A DNA stretch of 20,003 bases from Clostridia bacterium (GTDB lineage: Bacteria > Bacillota > Clostridia > Christensenellales > Borkfalkiaceae): positions 1-20,003 of the forward strand of contig CAAFVM010000037.1 in NCBI GenBank assembly GCA_900766495.1. Direction: 5' to 3'. Both the position numbers and the translations under genes were made by a program. Position 1 is the stretch's first letter. The number at the start of each line of letters is the position of its first letter. The notes below the pieces were generated by a model that was not told the DNA's origin, did no database searches, and saw only the letters and a list, made by a program, of their open reading frames with translations. Of the stretch, positions 6,521-13,626 are shown one piece after another.

Positions 6521-7336
6521 TTACATAGCCGCGTAAGCCGCACTTAAAATAAGGTCGTAATCGTCGCTGAACGATTTAACCGACAAAGCCACCCCTATTT
6601 TAGGACGGTCTATTATATTCCTTTTTCCGCCCGAATATATCACCATTCTGTCTATTTCGTAAATTTTCATCGCAGATTTTCCCGCCGCCGTATCGAAAGC
6701 CATTTCTCCGAGTATTCCGCGCTCGAAAAATCCCGATTTTGCGAGTTTATCGGCTAAATCGAGCGAAGGAACGCACACCGCAAAACCGCCGTTATAAATA
6801 AGATGATTTCCGCTGTCGATAAGCCCGCTCGCTTCAACCTTTTTCTCGCCGCATTCGAGTACGCACCGACGAACAAACGGATATATCATTTTCTTTTCGA
6901 AAAGCACAGTAAAACCCTTAACCAAAAGTTTATACAAAATTGCCGCGGCAAGCAGGCTTAACCCCAGCGGAAAAGCGCTGCTTCCGTAGAAAAAATCGTA
7001 ATCGAGGCAAAGAAAATTCATAAGCAGCATTGCCGCGCCGCCGAAAATTATCGTAAAAATAAGAAACAGACAAAGCGAAAAAAAATACCCTCGCCCGCTT
7101 TTAGGTTTAGCCGCAACAATAATCATTACGAACGCCAGCGCGATTTTTATAAAAAATTTAATAGCGGCGGAAGCGTTGAAAATCGGCATTAAAACCGCGG
7201 CTATAGTGCCGATTACCGCCGAAAGAGCTATTCTTTTTTTGTTTACATGCGCTTTTGAATATTTCAGCGCAAGCGACAGTAAAAAATAATCTATTATGAA
7301 GTTATCGGTTATTACGTATTCTATATAAACCTCCAC
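6521..7336 (-). CDS. spoIIGA: sporulation sigma-E processing aspartic peptidase SpoIIGA
   Basis: A membrane protease that cleaves the pro-sequence from SigE when activated by a forespore signal (SpoIIR in Bacillus). The 271 residues (309 in B. subtilis) comprise five or so hydrophobic segments within about residues 8-140 and a cytoplasmic C-terminal protease domain. The catalytic Asp-Ser-Gly motif is GLIDSGNHL with Asp174. The family-typical ending DYDLILSAAYAAM is present. The start is GTG at 7336, preceded by a GAGGGGG ribosome binding site; the ATG five bases earlier is out of frame and hits a stop quickly. The direct neighbourhood with sigE is strong support. Expression would be expected at the onset of sporulation under Spo0A control, but the promoter is only weakly visible. 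Confidence 0.92.
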   Translation of the reverse strand: MEVYIEYVITDNFIIDYFLLSLALKYSKAHVNKKRIALSAVIGTIAAVLMPIFNASAAIKFFIKIALAFVMIIVAAKPKSGRGYFFSLCLFLIFTIIFGGAAMLLMNFLCLDYDFFYGSSAFPLGLSLLAAAILYKLLVKGFTVLFEKKMIYPFVRRCVLECGEKKVEASGLIDSGNHLIYNGGFAVCVPSLDLADKLAKSGFFERGILGEMAFDTAAGKSAMKIYEIDRMVIYSGGKRNIIDRPKIGVALSVKSFSDDYDLILSAAYAAM

Positions 7337-7507
7337 GCCATTATCCCCCTCTCTCGCCGCCCGTTTTTCGCCGCAACGTAAAAAACCATAAATCCGAACG
7401 GTTAAACGTATTTTATCATAAAGCGGCGCGCAAGGAGTTTGTTTTTTTGCGGTATTTTATCGTTTAAAGACGAATGCGTTTTTTGCAATTTTCGCTCTTT
7501 AAGTTGC

Positions 7508-7543
7508 AACAAAAAAACGCCCGCGGCTACCCGCAAAGCGTTT
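7508..7543 (-). terminator. terminator after the DNA glycosylase gene
   Basis: On the minus strand an AAACGC/GCGTTT stem (7515-7520 with 7538-7543) encloses an inner GCGG/CCGC stem and is followed by TTTTTTT. It lies about 70 nt downstream of the glycosylase stop and ahead of the spoIIGA promoter region, insulating the two. Confidence 0.75.
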
Positions 7544-7612
7544 AAATATTTTTATTATGGCTAAAAAGCCACCGCCCTTTTTTAGAATGCAGACACCTTT
7601 TAAAAAACGTTT

Positions 7613-8089
7613 TTATAATTTTATAATACTCCATTCGTCTATAAGCCTTTCAAGCGACCAGGCGGCGTTTGCGGGGCTTGTAGACGGCAAAACCACGCCA
7701 TTTATACCAGTATCGTTTAAAGAATATTTCACGTAATATTTTTCGGCGGTGCGCCCGTTCACGAAAACTTTGGTTATTTTCGAATTTTGAATTATCGGAG
7801 TCAAGTCTGACGGAACCACGTTTTTCATGCTCGAATCGGAACTGCCGTTTATTTCGCACGAATAAACCGAATCGTACAGCGCAAGCCCGTTATTTAAAAT
7901 AAGAGCTTTTTTATCGGCAACAGTAAGCGGAACATCTTCCCCGAAAACGCCCGCAATAACTTTCCAGAATCGGTTTTGCGGGTGCGCGTAGAAAAAGCCC
8001 GCCTCGCGCGATTTTACCGACGGAAAACTGCCTAATATAAGCGTTTTGCTGTTTTTATCAAACAGCGGTTCTATATTGTGTATTACCAT
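7613..8089 (-). CDS. DNA-deoxyinosine glycosylase (uracil-DNA glycosylase superfamily, family 6-like)
   Basis: A base-excision repair enzyme; family members release hypoxanthine, and sometimes uracil, from deaminated DNA. The 158 residues show the family blocks: LILGSFPSVKS (17-27), GFFYAHPQNRFW (31-42, with the Asn39 position characteristic of this family), and the LPSTSPAN motif (134-141). The start at MVIHNIEPLF is preferred over an in-frame ATG 123 nt upstream because that extension has no similarity to the family and would begin upstream of the promoter. The promoter's TATAAT ends 6 nt before the ATG, so the mRNA probably has no leader, and no Shine-Dalgarno is present. Monocistronic, with terminators on both sides. 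Confidence 0.88.
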   Translation of the reverse strand: MVIHNIEPLFDKNSKTLILGSFPSVKSREAGFFYAHPQNRFWKVIAGVFGEDVPLTVADKKALILNNGLALYDSVYSCEINGSSDSSMKNVVPSDLTPIIQNSKITKVFVNGRTAEKYYVKYSLNDTGINGVVLPSTSPANAAWSLERLIDEWSIIKL

Positions 8090-8095
8090 ATTTTC

Positions 8096-8124
8096 ATTAT
8101 ATCGCCAAACGGTTGAGTTTTCAA
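8096..8124 (-). promoter_or_regulatory. promoter of the DNA glycosylase gene, giving a leaderless mRNA
   Basis: On the minus strand, TTGAAA (8119-8124) and TATAAT (8096-8101) are separated by exactly 17 nt. The usual start 6-8 nt after the -10 falls on or next to the ATG at 8089. Confidence 0.65.
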
Positions 8125-8194
8125 GCTTTTTAAGACAGACGTAAAATTTTTTGTTAGAAAATCGATATGACGTTATTTTTTGAAATAAGAGTAT

Positions 8195-8240
8195 AAACCA
8201 AAACCTCGGCAAAAGTCGAGGTTTTGGTTTTACTTTTTAT
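8195..8240. terminator. perfect 14-bp hairpin terminator
   Basis: AAACCAAAACCTCG (8195-8208) pairs perfectly with CGAGGTTTTGGTTT (8217-8230) around an 8-nt loop. It lies 50 nt downstream of the 861-residue surface protein stop and should end that transcript. The best T-run is on the plus strand; on the minus strand the uridines are mostly within the stem. Confidence 0.75.
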
Positions 8241-8280
8241 TTTAAGTAAGATTGCCGTTACGCTTTTACAAAATCGTAAA

Positions 8281-10866
8281 TTATTGTTCTTTTTTGCGTG
8301 TAATTCTTAAAAATGCCGCGCAGGCAAGAACACCCAAGATAATAGTTCCGTCGTAAACGCTCGACTTGCATCCGCTACCCGATTGCCCGGTCGAATCGCC
8401 CGCACCCGAATCGTCCGAAGAATTTCCGTTATAATCCGGGTCTTTTGCTCCGCATTCGGCGCATACGCCGTTTTCGTAAGCGTGAATGCCCGTTGCGGGC
8501 ATAATAGCCCTGCCGTTCACCTTTCCGCAATGAACGCAGACGTTTTGCTTCATTCCGCTTTTTACGCAGGTGGAAGCTTTTAAAATTTCTTCTTTAAAAG
8601 TATGCTCGTCGGGGTTACCCTGAAGAATTTTAACGTTAAATTCGTTTTTACAAACCTTGCAAACGTCTTTATCTACGCCGTTTACGCAGGTTGCGTCTAT
8701 GTGAACGTGTTCGAGGTCGTGCGCTTTCAATTCGGTTTTTTCAAGGTAAACCGTTTTGCCGCAACCGTCGCAGAAATAAATTTTTCCGCCGGCTTTAGTG
8801 CAGGTTGCTTCAATCGACTTAACGTCTTCAGCCTCGGGAGTTTCGTGCGTATGCGACGAAAGAGATATATTGCCGAAAGCAACATAATTTTCGGCGGTAA
8901 ATTTTAATTTAATATAAGAAACTCCCTCGGGCAGCTCTATAAAACCGTTCTCGTCGGCATAAATTTCTTTTTCGCCCGCCATTGCCGAAACAACTACATT
9001 CTCCGCGCTGCCGTTAAAACATGTAAACGTCACGGCAAGCGTTCTTTTGCTTACGGCTACTTCTTTGCTTGTCGCCGAAGCCGGATTTTCTTTTGTACCG
9101 GCAAGGCGAATATTCCAATATGGTTTTGTATCGGCGGAAACGTCGACGCCATATCCGGTATCGAAAACAAGCCCGTAAACGCCCGCGTCGCCGTTAAAAG
9201 TCCAGTCGCCCGATACGTATTCGGCGTTGCCGTCGAACGCGCCGTTACCTAAAATATTGTCGCCGAAAACAGTTTCAGGAGTGGTTAAATTTACGTTGGA
9301 ATTATATTGCTTACCCGAGCCGTCGGTTATTTTAATGTTACGATAATATGTTACCCAAAAATAATACGACGGACCGTAAAACATAAAATAATCGCTTCCG
9401 GTCGCGGTAAATTCATAAGTAGCGTTCGTCCAGCAGTTTGGAACTTCCTGATTGATTATATTTTTTATTTCCGCGCCGCCGTGATAAACAAGAATGCTGT
9501 TTATCCAGCTTGCCCCCGTAAAACGATAGTCGTAACTCAACGTATAGCGTTGCCCCGCAGTCAATCCCGCCGGAGCATAGCGAACGAAACCTCTTTGCGC
9601 GAACGAACCGTCGTAAACGCCGTTACCTACGGCGAAAACGCTTGTTCCGTCGGTCTGTTTTGCTATATTTGCGTTTGCAACCAACGTATATCCCGCAGTA
9701 TATGCGCCCGAGAACGAACCGTCGGCTATATATTGCATGGGGTCGCCGTCGTCAAGGCAGACTATAGAAAGTTCGTCGATGAGATACCTTGCGTAAGCGG
9801 TTATTGCCAATCCTTGCGAAGCGTATGCCTCGGCGCCTTTAAAATCGACGCTGCAAGTCAGCCACTCTGTTGACGAGCCGTTGAATACGTCTATATACCA
9901 CTGCCTTGCGCCCGCGGTCGTTACGTAATTAAAACGTATGCTCAAAGCGTTTTTACTGCCGATTTTAACGTGCTTGTATTTAAACGACAGCCTGTACGTT
10001 TTATCGGGCGACAATGCAGAGAAATTCGTTTTGAAAACTTCGCCGTCGTTAAGCAATAACGAAGCGCCGTCGCCGTCGGAAGAATCGGTTGAAATATTTG
10101 CCGAAGTCAAAGGGTTCATTCCTTTTAGCGCGAGTTTGTCAGGCTCGTCCGCGTTGCTTAATTCGTCGTTCGCGCCGTCGGTAAGTTTGCCCACGCTTTG
10201 CAACTTATAAAAAACCGAATTCGAATAGACAGTTGCTTTTTGAACAGCCATATCGTCAAGATAAAAATCGCCCTTGCCCTTAAATTCAATTTTCGGAACG
10301 ATTTTATAGCCGTTTGCCGAAGTAGTGAACATAAATTCAACTTTTCTCCAGTCGCTAACAGCGCTGCTCACGCTGCTTAAAACGGTAAATTCGCCGCTAT
10401 CCGACGTCTTTTTTCCGTTTTTGTCAAGCTCCTTAACCATAAACGCCGCCGAATTTAAATCGCTTTGTTCGCAAATGTTTTTTACGTAAGCCGAAATCGA
10501 ATAAGTCTGATTAGGCAAAACGTCTATTGCGTAAGGATATGCTACAAGCGAACCGTCCTGCGTTTTTTTCTCGACCAGTAAAGCGCCGCCGGTTCTGCCG
10601 TTTTCGGTCGCGCCGAAACGGACGTTTTTATCTTCATAATATTCGCCCGCGCGAGGATTGCCCTGCTCGTCGAGAGTTCCCGTAATGTAATATTGCCACC
10701 GATTAAGCGCTTCGTTTGTAGCGGAAACGTCAATCGTAACCGCGTCGCCGAAACCTGCCGGAACGCCGTCGGGAACGCTATCGGCAAACGCGCTTATAGT
10801 CGGGCAAAAAGATACCGCCGCGATAAGACACGCCGCAACAATCCCGAATTTTTGTAATTTTCTCAT
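8281..10866 (-). CDS. surface protein with carbohydrate-binding-like domains, Cys-rich repeats and a GC-motif C-terminal anchor
   Basis: An 861-residue exported protein. The signal peptide ends near residue 28 (ISAFA). The extracellular part looks like four beta-sandwich domains at about 35-215, 225-370, 378-530 and 535-670, rich in Tyr, Trp and Gly, with phrases such as PNQTYSISAYVKN and LTAGQRYTLSYDYRF that resemble CenC/CBM4_9-type carbohydrate-binding domains. No catalytic domain was recognised. Residues 671-810 hold three C-x8/9-C-x2-C units (Cys689/699/702, 727/736/739, 767/777/780) and a half unit (802/805), common in clostridial surface proteins. After a Ser/Gly/Asp linker comes GCKSS with Cys833, a hydrophobic segment, and the basic end RKKEQ. 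The start has a near-perfect AAAGGAGGAATA before ATG. A polysaccharide-binding role is inferred. Confidence 0.85.
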   Translation of the reverse strand: MRKLQKFGIVAACLIAAVSFCPTISAFADSVPDGVPAGFGDAVTIDVSATNEALNRWQYYITGTLDEQGNPRAGEYYEDKNVRFGATENGRTGGALLVEKKTQDGSLVAYPYAIDVLPNQTYSISAYVKNICEQSDLNSAAFMVKELDKNGKKTSDSGEFTVLSSVSSAVSDWRKVEFMFTTSANGYKIVPKIEFKGKGDFYLDDMAVQKATVYSNSVFYKLQSVGKLTDGANDELSNADEPDKLALKGMNPLTSANISTDSSDGDGASLLLNDGEVFKTNFSALSPDKTYRLSFKYKHVKIGSKNALSIRFNYVTTAGARQWYIDVFNGSSTEWLTCSVDFKGAEAYASQGLAITAYARYLIDELSIVCLDDGDPMQYIADGSFSGAYTAGYTLVANANIAKQTDGTSVFAVGNGVYDGSFAQRGFVRYAPAGLTAGQRYTLSYDYRFTGASWINSILVYHGGAEIKNIINQEVPNCWTNATYEFTATGSDYFMFYGPSYYFWVTYYRNIKITDGSGKQYNSNVNLTTPETVFGDNILGNGAFDGNAEYVSGDWTFNGDAGVYGLVFDTGYGVDVSADTKPYWNIRLAGTKENPASATSKEVAVSKRTLAVTFTCFNGSAENVVVSAMAGEKEIYADENGFIELPEGVSYIKLKFTAENYVAFGNISLSSHTHETPEAEDVKSIEATCTKAGGKIYFCDGCGKTVYLEKTELKAHDLEHVHIDATCVNGVDKDVCKVCKNEFNVKILQGNPDEHTFKEEILKASTCVKSGMKQNVCVHCGKVNGRAIMPATGIHAYENGVCAECGAKDPDYNGNSSDDSGAGDSTGQSGSGCKSSVYDGTIILGVLACAAFLRITRKKEQ

Positions 10867-10918
10867 TATTCCTCCTTTCGAATAAGCAAAATTTCACTAT
10901 TCGATTTAAGACACATTT

Positions 10919-10955
10919 ATTATACACTGCCAAAAGCCAGATGTCTTGCCTTATT
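10919..10955 (-). promoter_or_regulatory. promoter of the surface protein gene with 13-bp shared element
   Basis: On the minus strand, AATAAGGCAAGAC (10943-10955) is followed by 18 nt and TATAAT (10919-10924). The -35 position by spacing is AAGACA, a modest match to TTGACA. The same 13-bp block with the same 18-nt spacing occurs at the divergent esterase promoter. The predicted start is near 10912, about 46 nt upstream of the ATG. Confidence 0.65.
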
Positions 10956-11110
10956 ATAAACAAAAAATGCTTTTTTATATAATTTTCTTGTGCGGCGGCT
11001 GCGTTTTTCCAAATTAAATTGTTGTTTTTATTATAGGAAACGCTATGATTATTTGCGCTTTTCGAAAACGAAAAAATAACGATTTTTATAAAAACACACT
11101 TTTTTTATCA
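10956..11110. other. divergent intergenic core, AT-rich, no gene seen
   Basis: This is the middle of the 344-nt gap between the two divergent genes. It is AT-rich, with no reading frame that has a ribosome binding site. Further regulator sites may be here, but I could not single one out. Confidence 0.4.
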
Positions 11111-11147
11111 AATAAGGCAAGACTGCGGTTTATTTTGGTTGTATAAT
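11111..11147 (+). promoter_or_regulatory. promoter of the esterase gene with 13-bp shared element
   Basis: AATAAGGCAAGAC (11111-11123), 18 nt, then TATAAT (11142-11147). The element and spacing are identical to the divergent promoter at 10919-10955. The predicted start is near 11154, giving a leader of about 57 nt before the ATG. Confidence 0.7.
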
Positions 11148-11210
11148 AGTCGTATGTAAACTTAAAATCCCTATCGGGCGTTATTTACCCGAAACATTAA
11201 AGGAGGAAAG

Positions 11211-12863
11211 ATGAAAAAAACAATATTCGGTATACTTGCCGTATTGCTGGCTTTTACGCTTATGCTTTCGGCATGCGTTCAAAATTCCGGCAATTCAGGT
11301 TCGACGGGAAACAATAGCTCGTCAAGTTCGTCGAGCAGCACTTCGTCGAGCAGTTCTTCGTCCGGCGAAGACCAACCCGAACCCGACGAGCCCGATATTC
11401 TTGACGGATATGAAAAATCATGCGCAATCACCGAATTTCCTACGGAAGATTTATCGAAAGTCAGCCTTAAACCCACGTTCGACGTTTCCGACTGTGTTTT
11501 CGACGCCGAGGACATTATAGTTCCCTATCAGCTTTTCGGCGACGGAATGTGTTTGCAACGCGACGCGGTGAATAAAATATGGGGTACCATCGAAAACCTC
11601 GAGGGCAACAAACATATAGCGGCGGAGTTTCGCGGCAGAGTATATTACGGCACAGTTGAAAACGACAACTGGGAAATTTATCTGCCCACAATGACCGCGG
11701 GCGGGCCGTTCGAAATGACTTTGATTTGCGACTGGGGCACGAAAAAAATCGAAAACGTTTACGTAGGCGAAGTGTACCTTTTAAGCGGACAAAGCAATAT
11801 GGAATGGAAAGTTGAATGGAGCAACGAGATACTTCAGGATTTATATTCCGACGAAACCGCCTGCATAAGCGACAACATACGGTTACTTTCTATCCCGACA
11901 AAATTTCACGACGAACCCACAAAAATCTTGGAAGAAACACCCGTTTGGAACGGCGCGGAAGCTTCGTCGATTAAAAACTTTTCGGCAGTGGGATATATTT
12001 TCGGCAAAAAATTACAAGAATCGCTCGACTGCCCCGTCGGTCTTGTATGCACGGCTATTGGCGGAACCATAACCGAATCGTGGTTGGATAAAGAATCGTA
12101 TGAAGAATATGCAAAAAACAACAAAACCGCGTGCGACGAATCTTTAATATGGAAAAAACCGAGCCAAAGCTTTAACGGCGTAATTTATCCGCTCGAGGGC
12201 TTCAATTTCAGGGGCGTTTTATGGTATCAGGGCGAATCGAACATTTACGACGGCGCGCAAAACAACCACGATAAAGTTTTGAAAGCTCTTTTGGCAAGCT
12301 GGCGAAAATTTTTCAACAATCCGCAACTTACTTTCAGTATGGCTGAACTTGCGAGGTTCGTGGAAAACCCAGACGCATACAGCGTAATAAACGAAAAAAT
12401 AGTTGCAGTTGCCCGCGAAGACAAATTCGTTTGCAACGCGATTAACCTCGACCAGGGCGCGTGGGAAGATATTCACCCGAAAGATAAACGAACCATAGCC
12501 ACCCGCCTTGCAAACGAAACTTTAAGAAATTTCTTCGGTAAAGACGAAAACGCCGCCCCCGAAGTAGTTTCTTACGAGATTGTTTCCGACAAAGAAATAA
12601 AACTTGTTATGAGCGAAAACGTAGTTTTGAAAAACGGTTCGAGCGGATTCGAAGTTTTAACCGAATCGGGTTATTCTTTAAATTGCAACGTAACATTAAA
12701 CGGAAAGGTTATAACCGTTACTTCATCGGTTCCGTTTACCGCCGTAAGATACGGTTATAATTTTGAAAAAACCGCCGAAAACGTAGAAGACCTTTCCCGA
12801 ACAATTACCATTTACGACGAGAACGACCTCCCCTGCGATATGTTCTTAATTAAACTTAAATAA
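11211..12863 (+). CDS. lipoprotein sialate O-acetylesterase-type SGNH esterase
   Basis: A membrane-anchored, outward-facing esterase that probably removes O-acetyl groups from sialic acids or other acetylated glycans. The 550 residues start with a type II signal peptide and lipobox LSAC (Cys22), then a Ser-rich spacer (about 26-51) that would hold the enzyme away from the membrane. The SASA/DUF303 esterase domain follows, with a beta-rich N-terminal part from about 104. Catalytic blocks are visible: VYLLSGQSNME with nucleophile Ser195, AIGGT (283-286 region), GVLWYQGESN (335-344), and Asp420-x-His422 in WEDIHPKD. A C-terminal beta domain spans about 450-550. AAAGGAGGAAAG precedes the ATG. It is divergent from the surface protein gene, shares its promoter element, and is followed by a terminator. 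The exact sugar substrate is not determined by the sequence. Confidence 0.9.
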   Translation: MKKTIFGILAVLLAFTLMLSACVQNSGNSGSTGNNSSSSSSSSTSSSSSSSGEDQPEPDEPDILDGYEKSCAITEFPTEDLSKVSLKPTFDVSDCVFDAEDIIVPYQLFGDGMCLQRDAVNKIWGTIENLEGNKHIAAEFRGRVYYGTVENDNWEIYLPTMTAGGPFEMTLICDWGTKKIENVYVGEVYLLSGQSNMEWKVEWSNEILQDLYSDETACISDNIRLLSIPTKFHDEPTKILEETPVWNGAEASSIKNFSAVGYIFGKKLQESLDCPVGLVCTAIGGTITESWLDKESYEEYAKNNKTACDESLIWKKPSQSFNGVIYPLEGFNFRGVLWYQGESNIYDGAQNNHDKVLKALLASWRKFFNNPQLTFSMAELARFVENPDAYSVINEKIVAVAREDKFVCNAINLDQGAWEDIHPKDKRTIATRLANETLRNFFGKDENAAPEVVSYEIVSDKEIKLVMSENVVLKNGSSGFEVLTESGYSLNCNVTLNGKVITVTSSVPFTAVRYGYNFEKTAENVEDLSRTITIYDENDLPCDMFLIKLK

Positions 12864-12874
12864 AACGTTATGTA

Positions 12875-12914
12875 AAAACATCCCGGGCATTTTTTGCTCG
12901 GGATGTTTTGTTTA
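12875..12914 (+). terminator. terminator of the esterase gene
   Basis: AAAACATCCCG (12875-12885) pairs with CGGGATGTTTT (12899-12909), extended by GGC/GCT with one G-U pair around a 7-nt loop. It is followed by TTTTGTTT and sits 11 nt after the stop codon. Confidence 0.85.
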
Positions 12915-12956
12915 ATAACAAAAAACCTTACCCGAACAATTCGAATAAGGTCTTTT

Positions 12957-13033
12957 TGGCGCGCCATAAGGAACTCGAATCCCTAACCTTTGGTTCCGTA
13001 GACCAACGCTCTATCCAATTGAGCTAATGGCGC
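12957..13033 (-). tRNA. tRNA-Arg (anticodon ACG)
   Basis: A 77-nt tRNA on the minus strand with encoded CCA. The acceptor stem GCGCCAT pairs with ATGGCGC, with discriminator G. The D arm has TAGCTCAATTGGATAGAG. The anticodon arm TTGGT-CTACGGA-ACCAA carries ACG, whose A34 would be edited to inosine by TadA. The T loop contains ATTCGAGTT. It is a single tRNA gene with its own promoter. Confidence 0.97.
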
Positions 13034-13086
13034 ATCTGCTAACCGAACGGTGACTTAAAGCGTTCCCCGCTCAATCAAGCTTATTC

Positions 13087-13115
13087 AGTATATAACAATA
13101 AAATAATTTTGTCAA
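13087..13115 (-). promoter_or_regulatory. promoter of tRNA-Arg
   Basis: On the minus strand, TTGACA (13110-13115) and TATACT (13087-13092) are separated by exactly 17 nt. Transcription would start near 13080, about 47 nt before the mature tRNA. Confidence 0.75.
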
Positions 13116-13295
13116 ACGCTTTAAAATGAAAAATCAAATTTTTTAAGCGCTTTTTTAATAATTATTATACGCATAAGGCGGCGGCGTAACGTTAAGCATA
13201 TCCGTGCCCCGCCTAAATCGCCGAAAGCCGTGTAACAAACTTTTCGTTTTTTACGTAATATATACCGATAGCAAAAAAATGCTAGGAGGAACATC

Positions 13296-13523
13296 ATGAA
13301 CTGTTTAGGCTTTCTCAACGATAACTGCTACCTCTGGTTGCTTATCATACTTTTAATCGTATGCTGCGGCGGCTGCGGTTGCGTAAACAAAATACTCGAT
13401 AAACTTTGCGGTTGCGGCTGCTTGCTGCCTCTGCTTCTCGTTCTCGTTTGCTGCTGCAACGGTAAAGGCGGCGGCTGCGGAAGAGAACCCAAACCGCCCT
13501 TTCCCGGATGCGGTTGCAAATAA
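13296..13523 (+). CDS. small, extremely cysteine-rich membrane-associated protein
   Basis: A 75-residue protein with 15 Cys (20%): residues 3, 11, 23, 24, 27, 29, 38, 40, 42, 52, 53, 54, 61, 72 and 74. Two hydrophobic segments (about 12-22 and 43-51) are each followed by a Cys/Gly cluster: VCCGGCGC and VCCCNGKGGGCG. The tail REPKPPFPGCGCK is Pro- and Gly-rich. The start is well supported by AGGAGG 7 nt upstream, and a terminator follows, so it is a real gene despite its size. The pattern of a Trp-containing hydrophobic stretch before a Cys/Gly run recalls the loosely defined clostridial high-cysteine small proteins, but I cannot assign a family with confidence. A role in metal binding, redox or the spore surface is only speculation. 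Confidence 0.75.
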   Translation: MNCLGFLNDNCYLWLLIILLIVCCGGCGCVNKILDKLCGCGCLLPLLLVLVCCCNGKGGGCGREPKPPFPGCGCK

Positions 13524-13585
13524 TTCCGAAGCTACATTTTAACAACTACCGTAAGAAAAACGGCTTATAAAACTACATAAAAACG

Positions 13586-13621
13586 GAGCGCGGCTTTTTT
13601 AAGTCGCGCTCTTGCTTTTTT
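13586..13621. terminator. two-way terminator between the Cys-rich gene and the beta-galactosidase
   Basis: GAGCGCG (13586-13592) pairs with CGCGCTC (13605-13611), extended inward by GCTT/AAGT to an 11-bp stem with a TTTT loop. Plus-strand T-run follows at 13612-13621; on the minus strand the stem is followed by CGTTTTTATG. It ends both convergent transcripts. Confidence 0.85.
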
Positions 13622-13626
13622 ATAAA

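Noticed and set aside
8090..8212. Upstream ATG that would extend the DNA glycosylase by 41 residues
   Set aside because: The extension overlaps the promoter and the terminator region and does not resemble the family.
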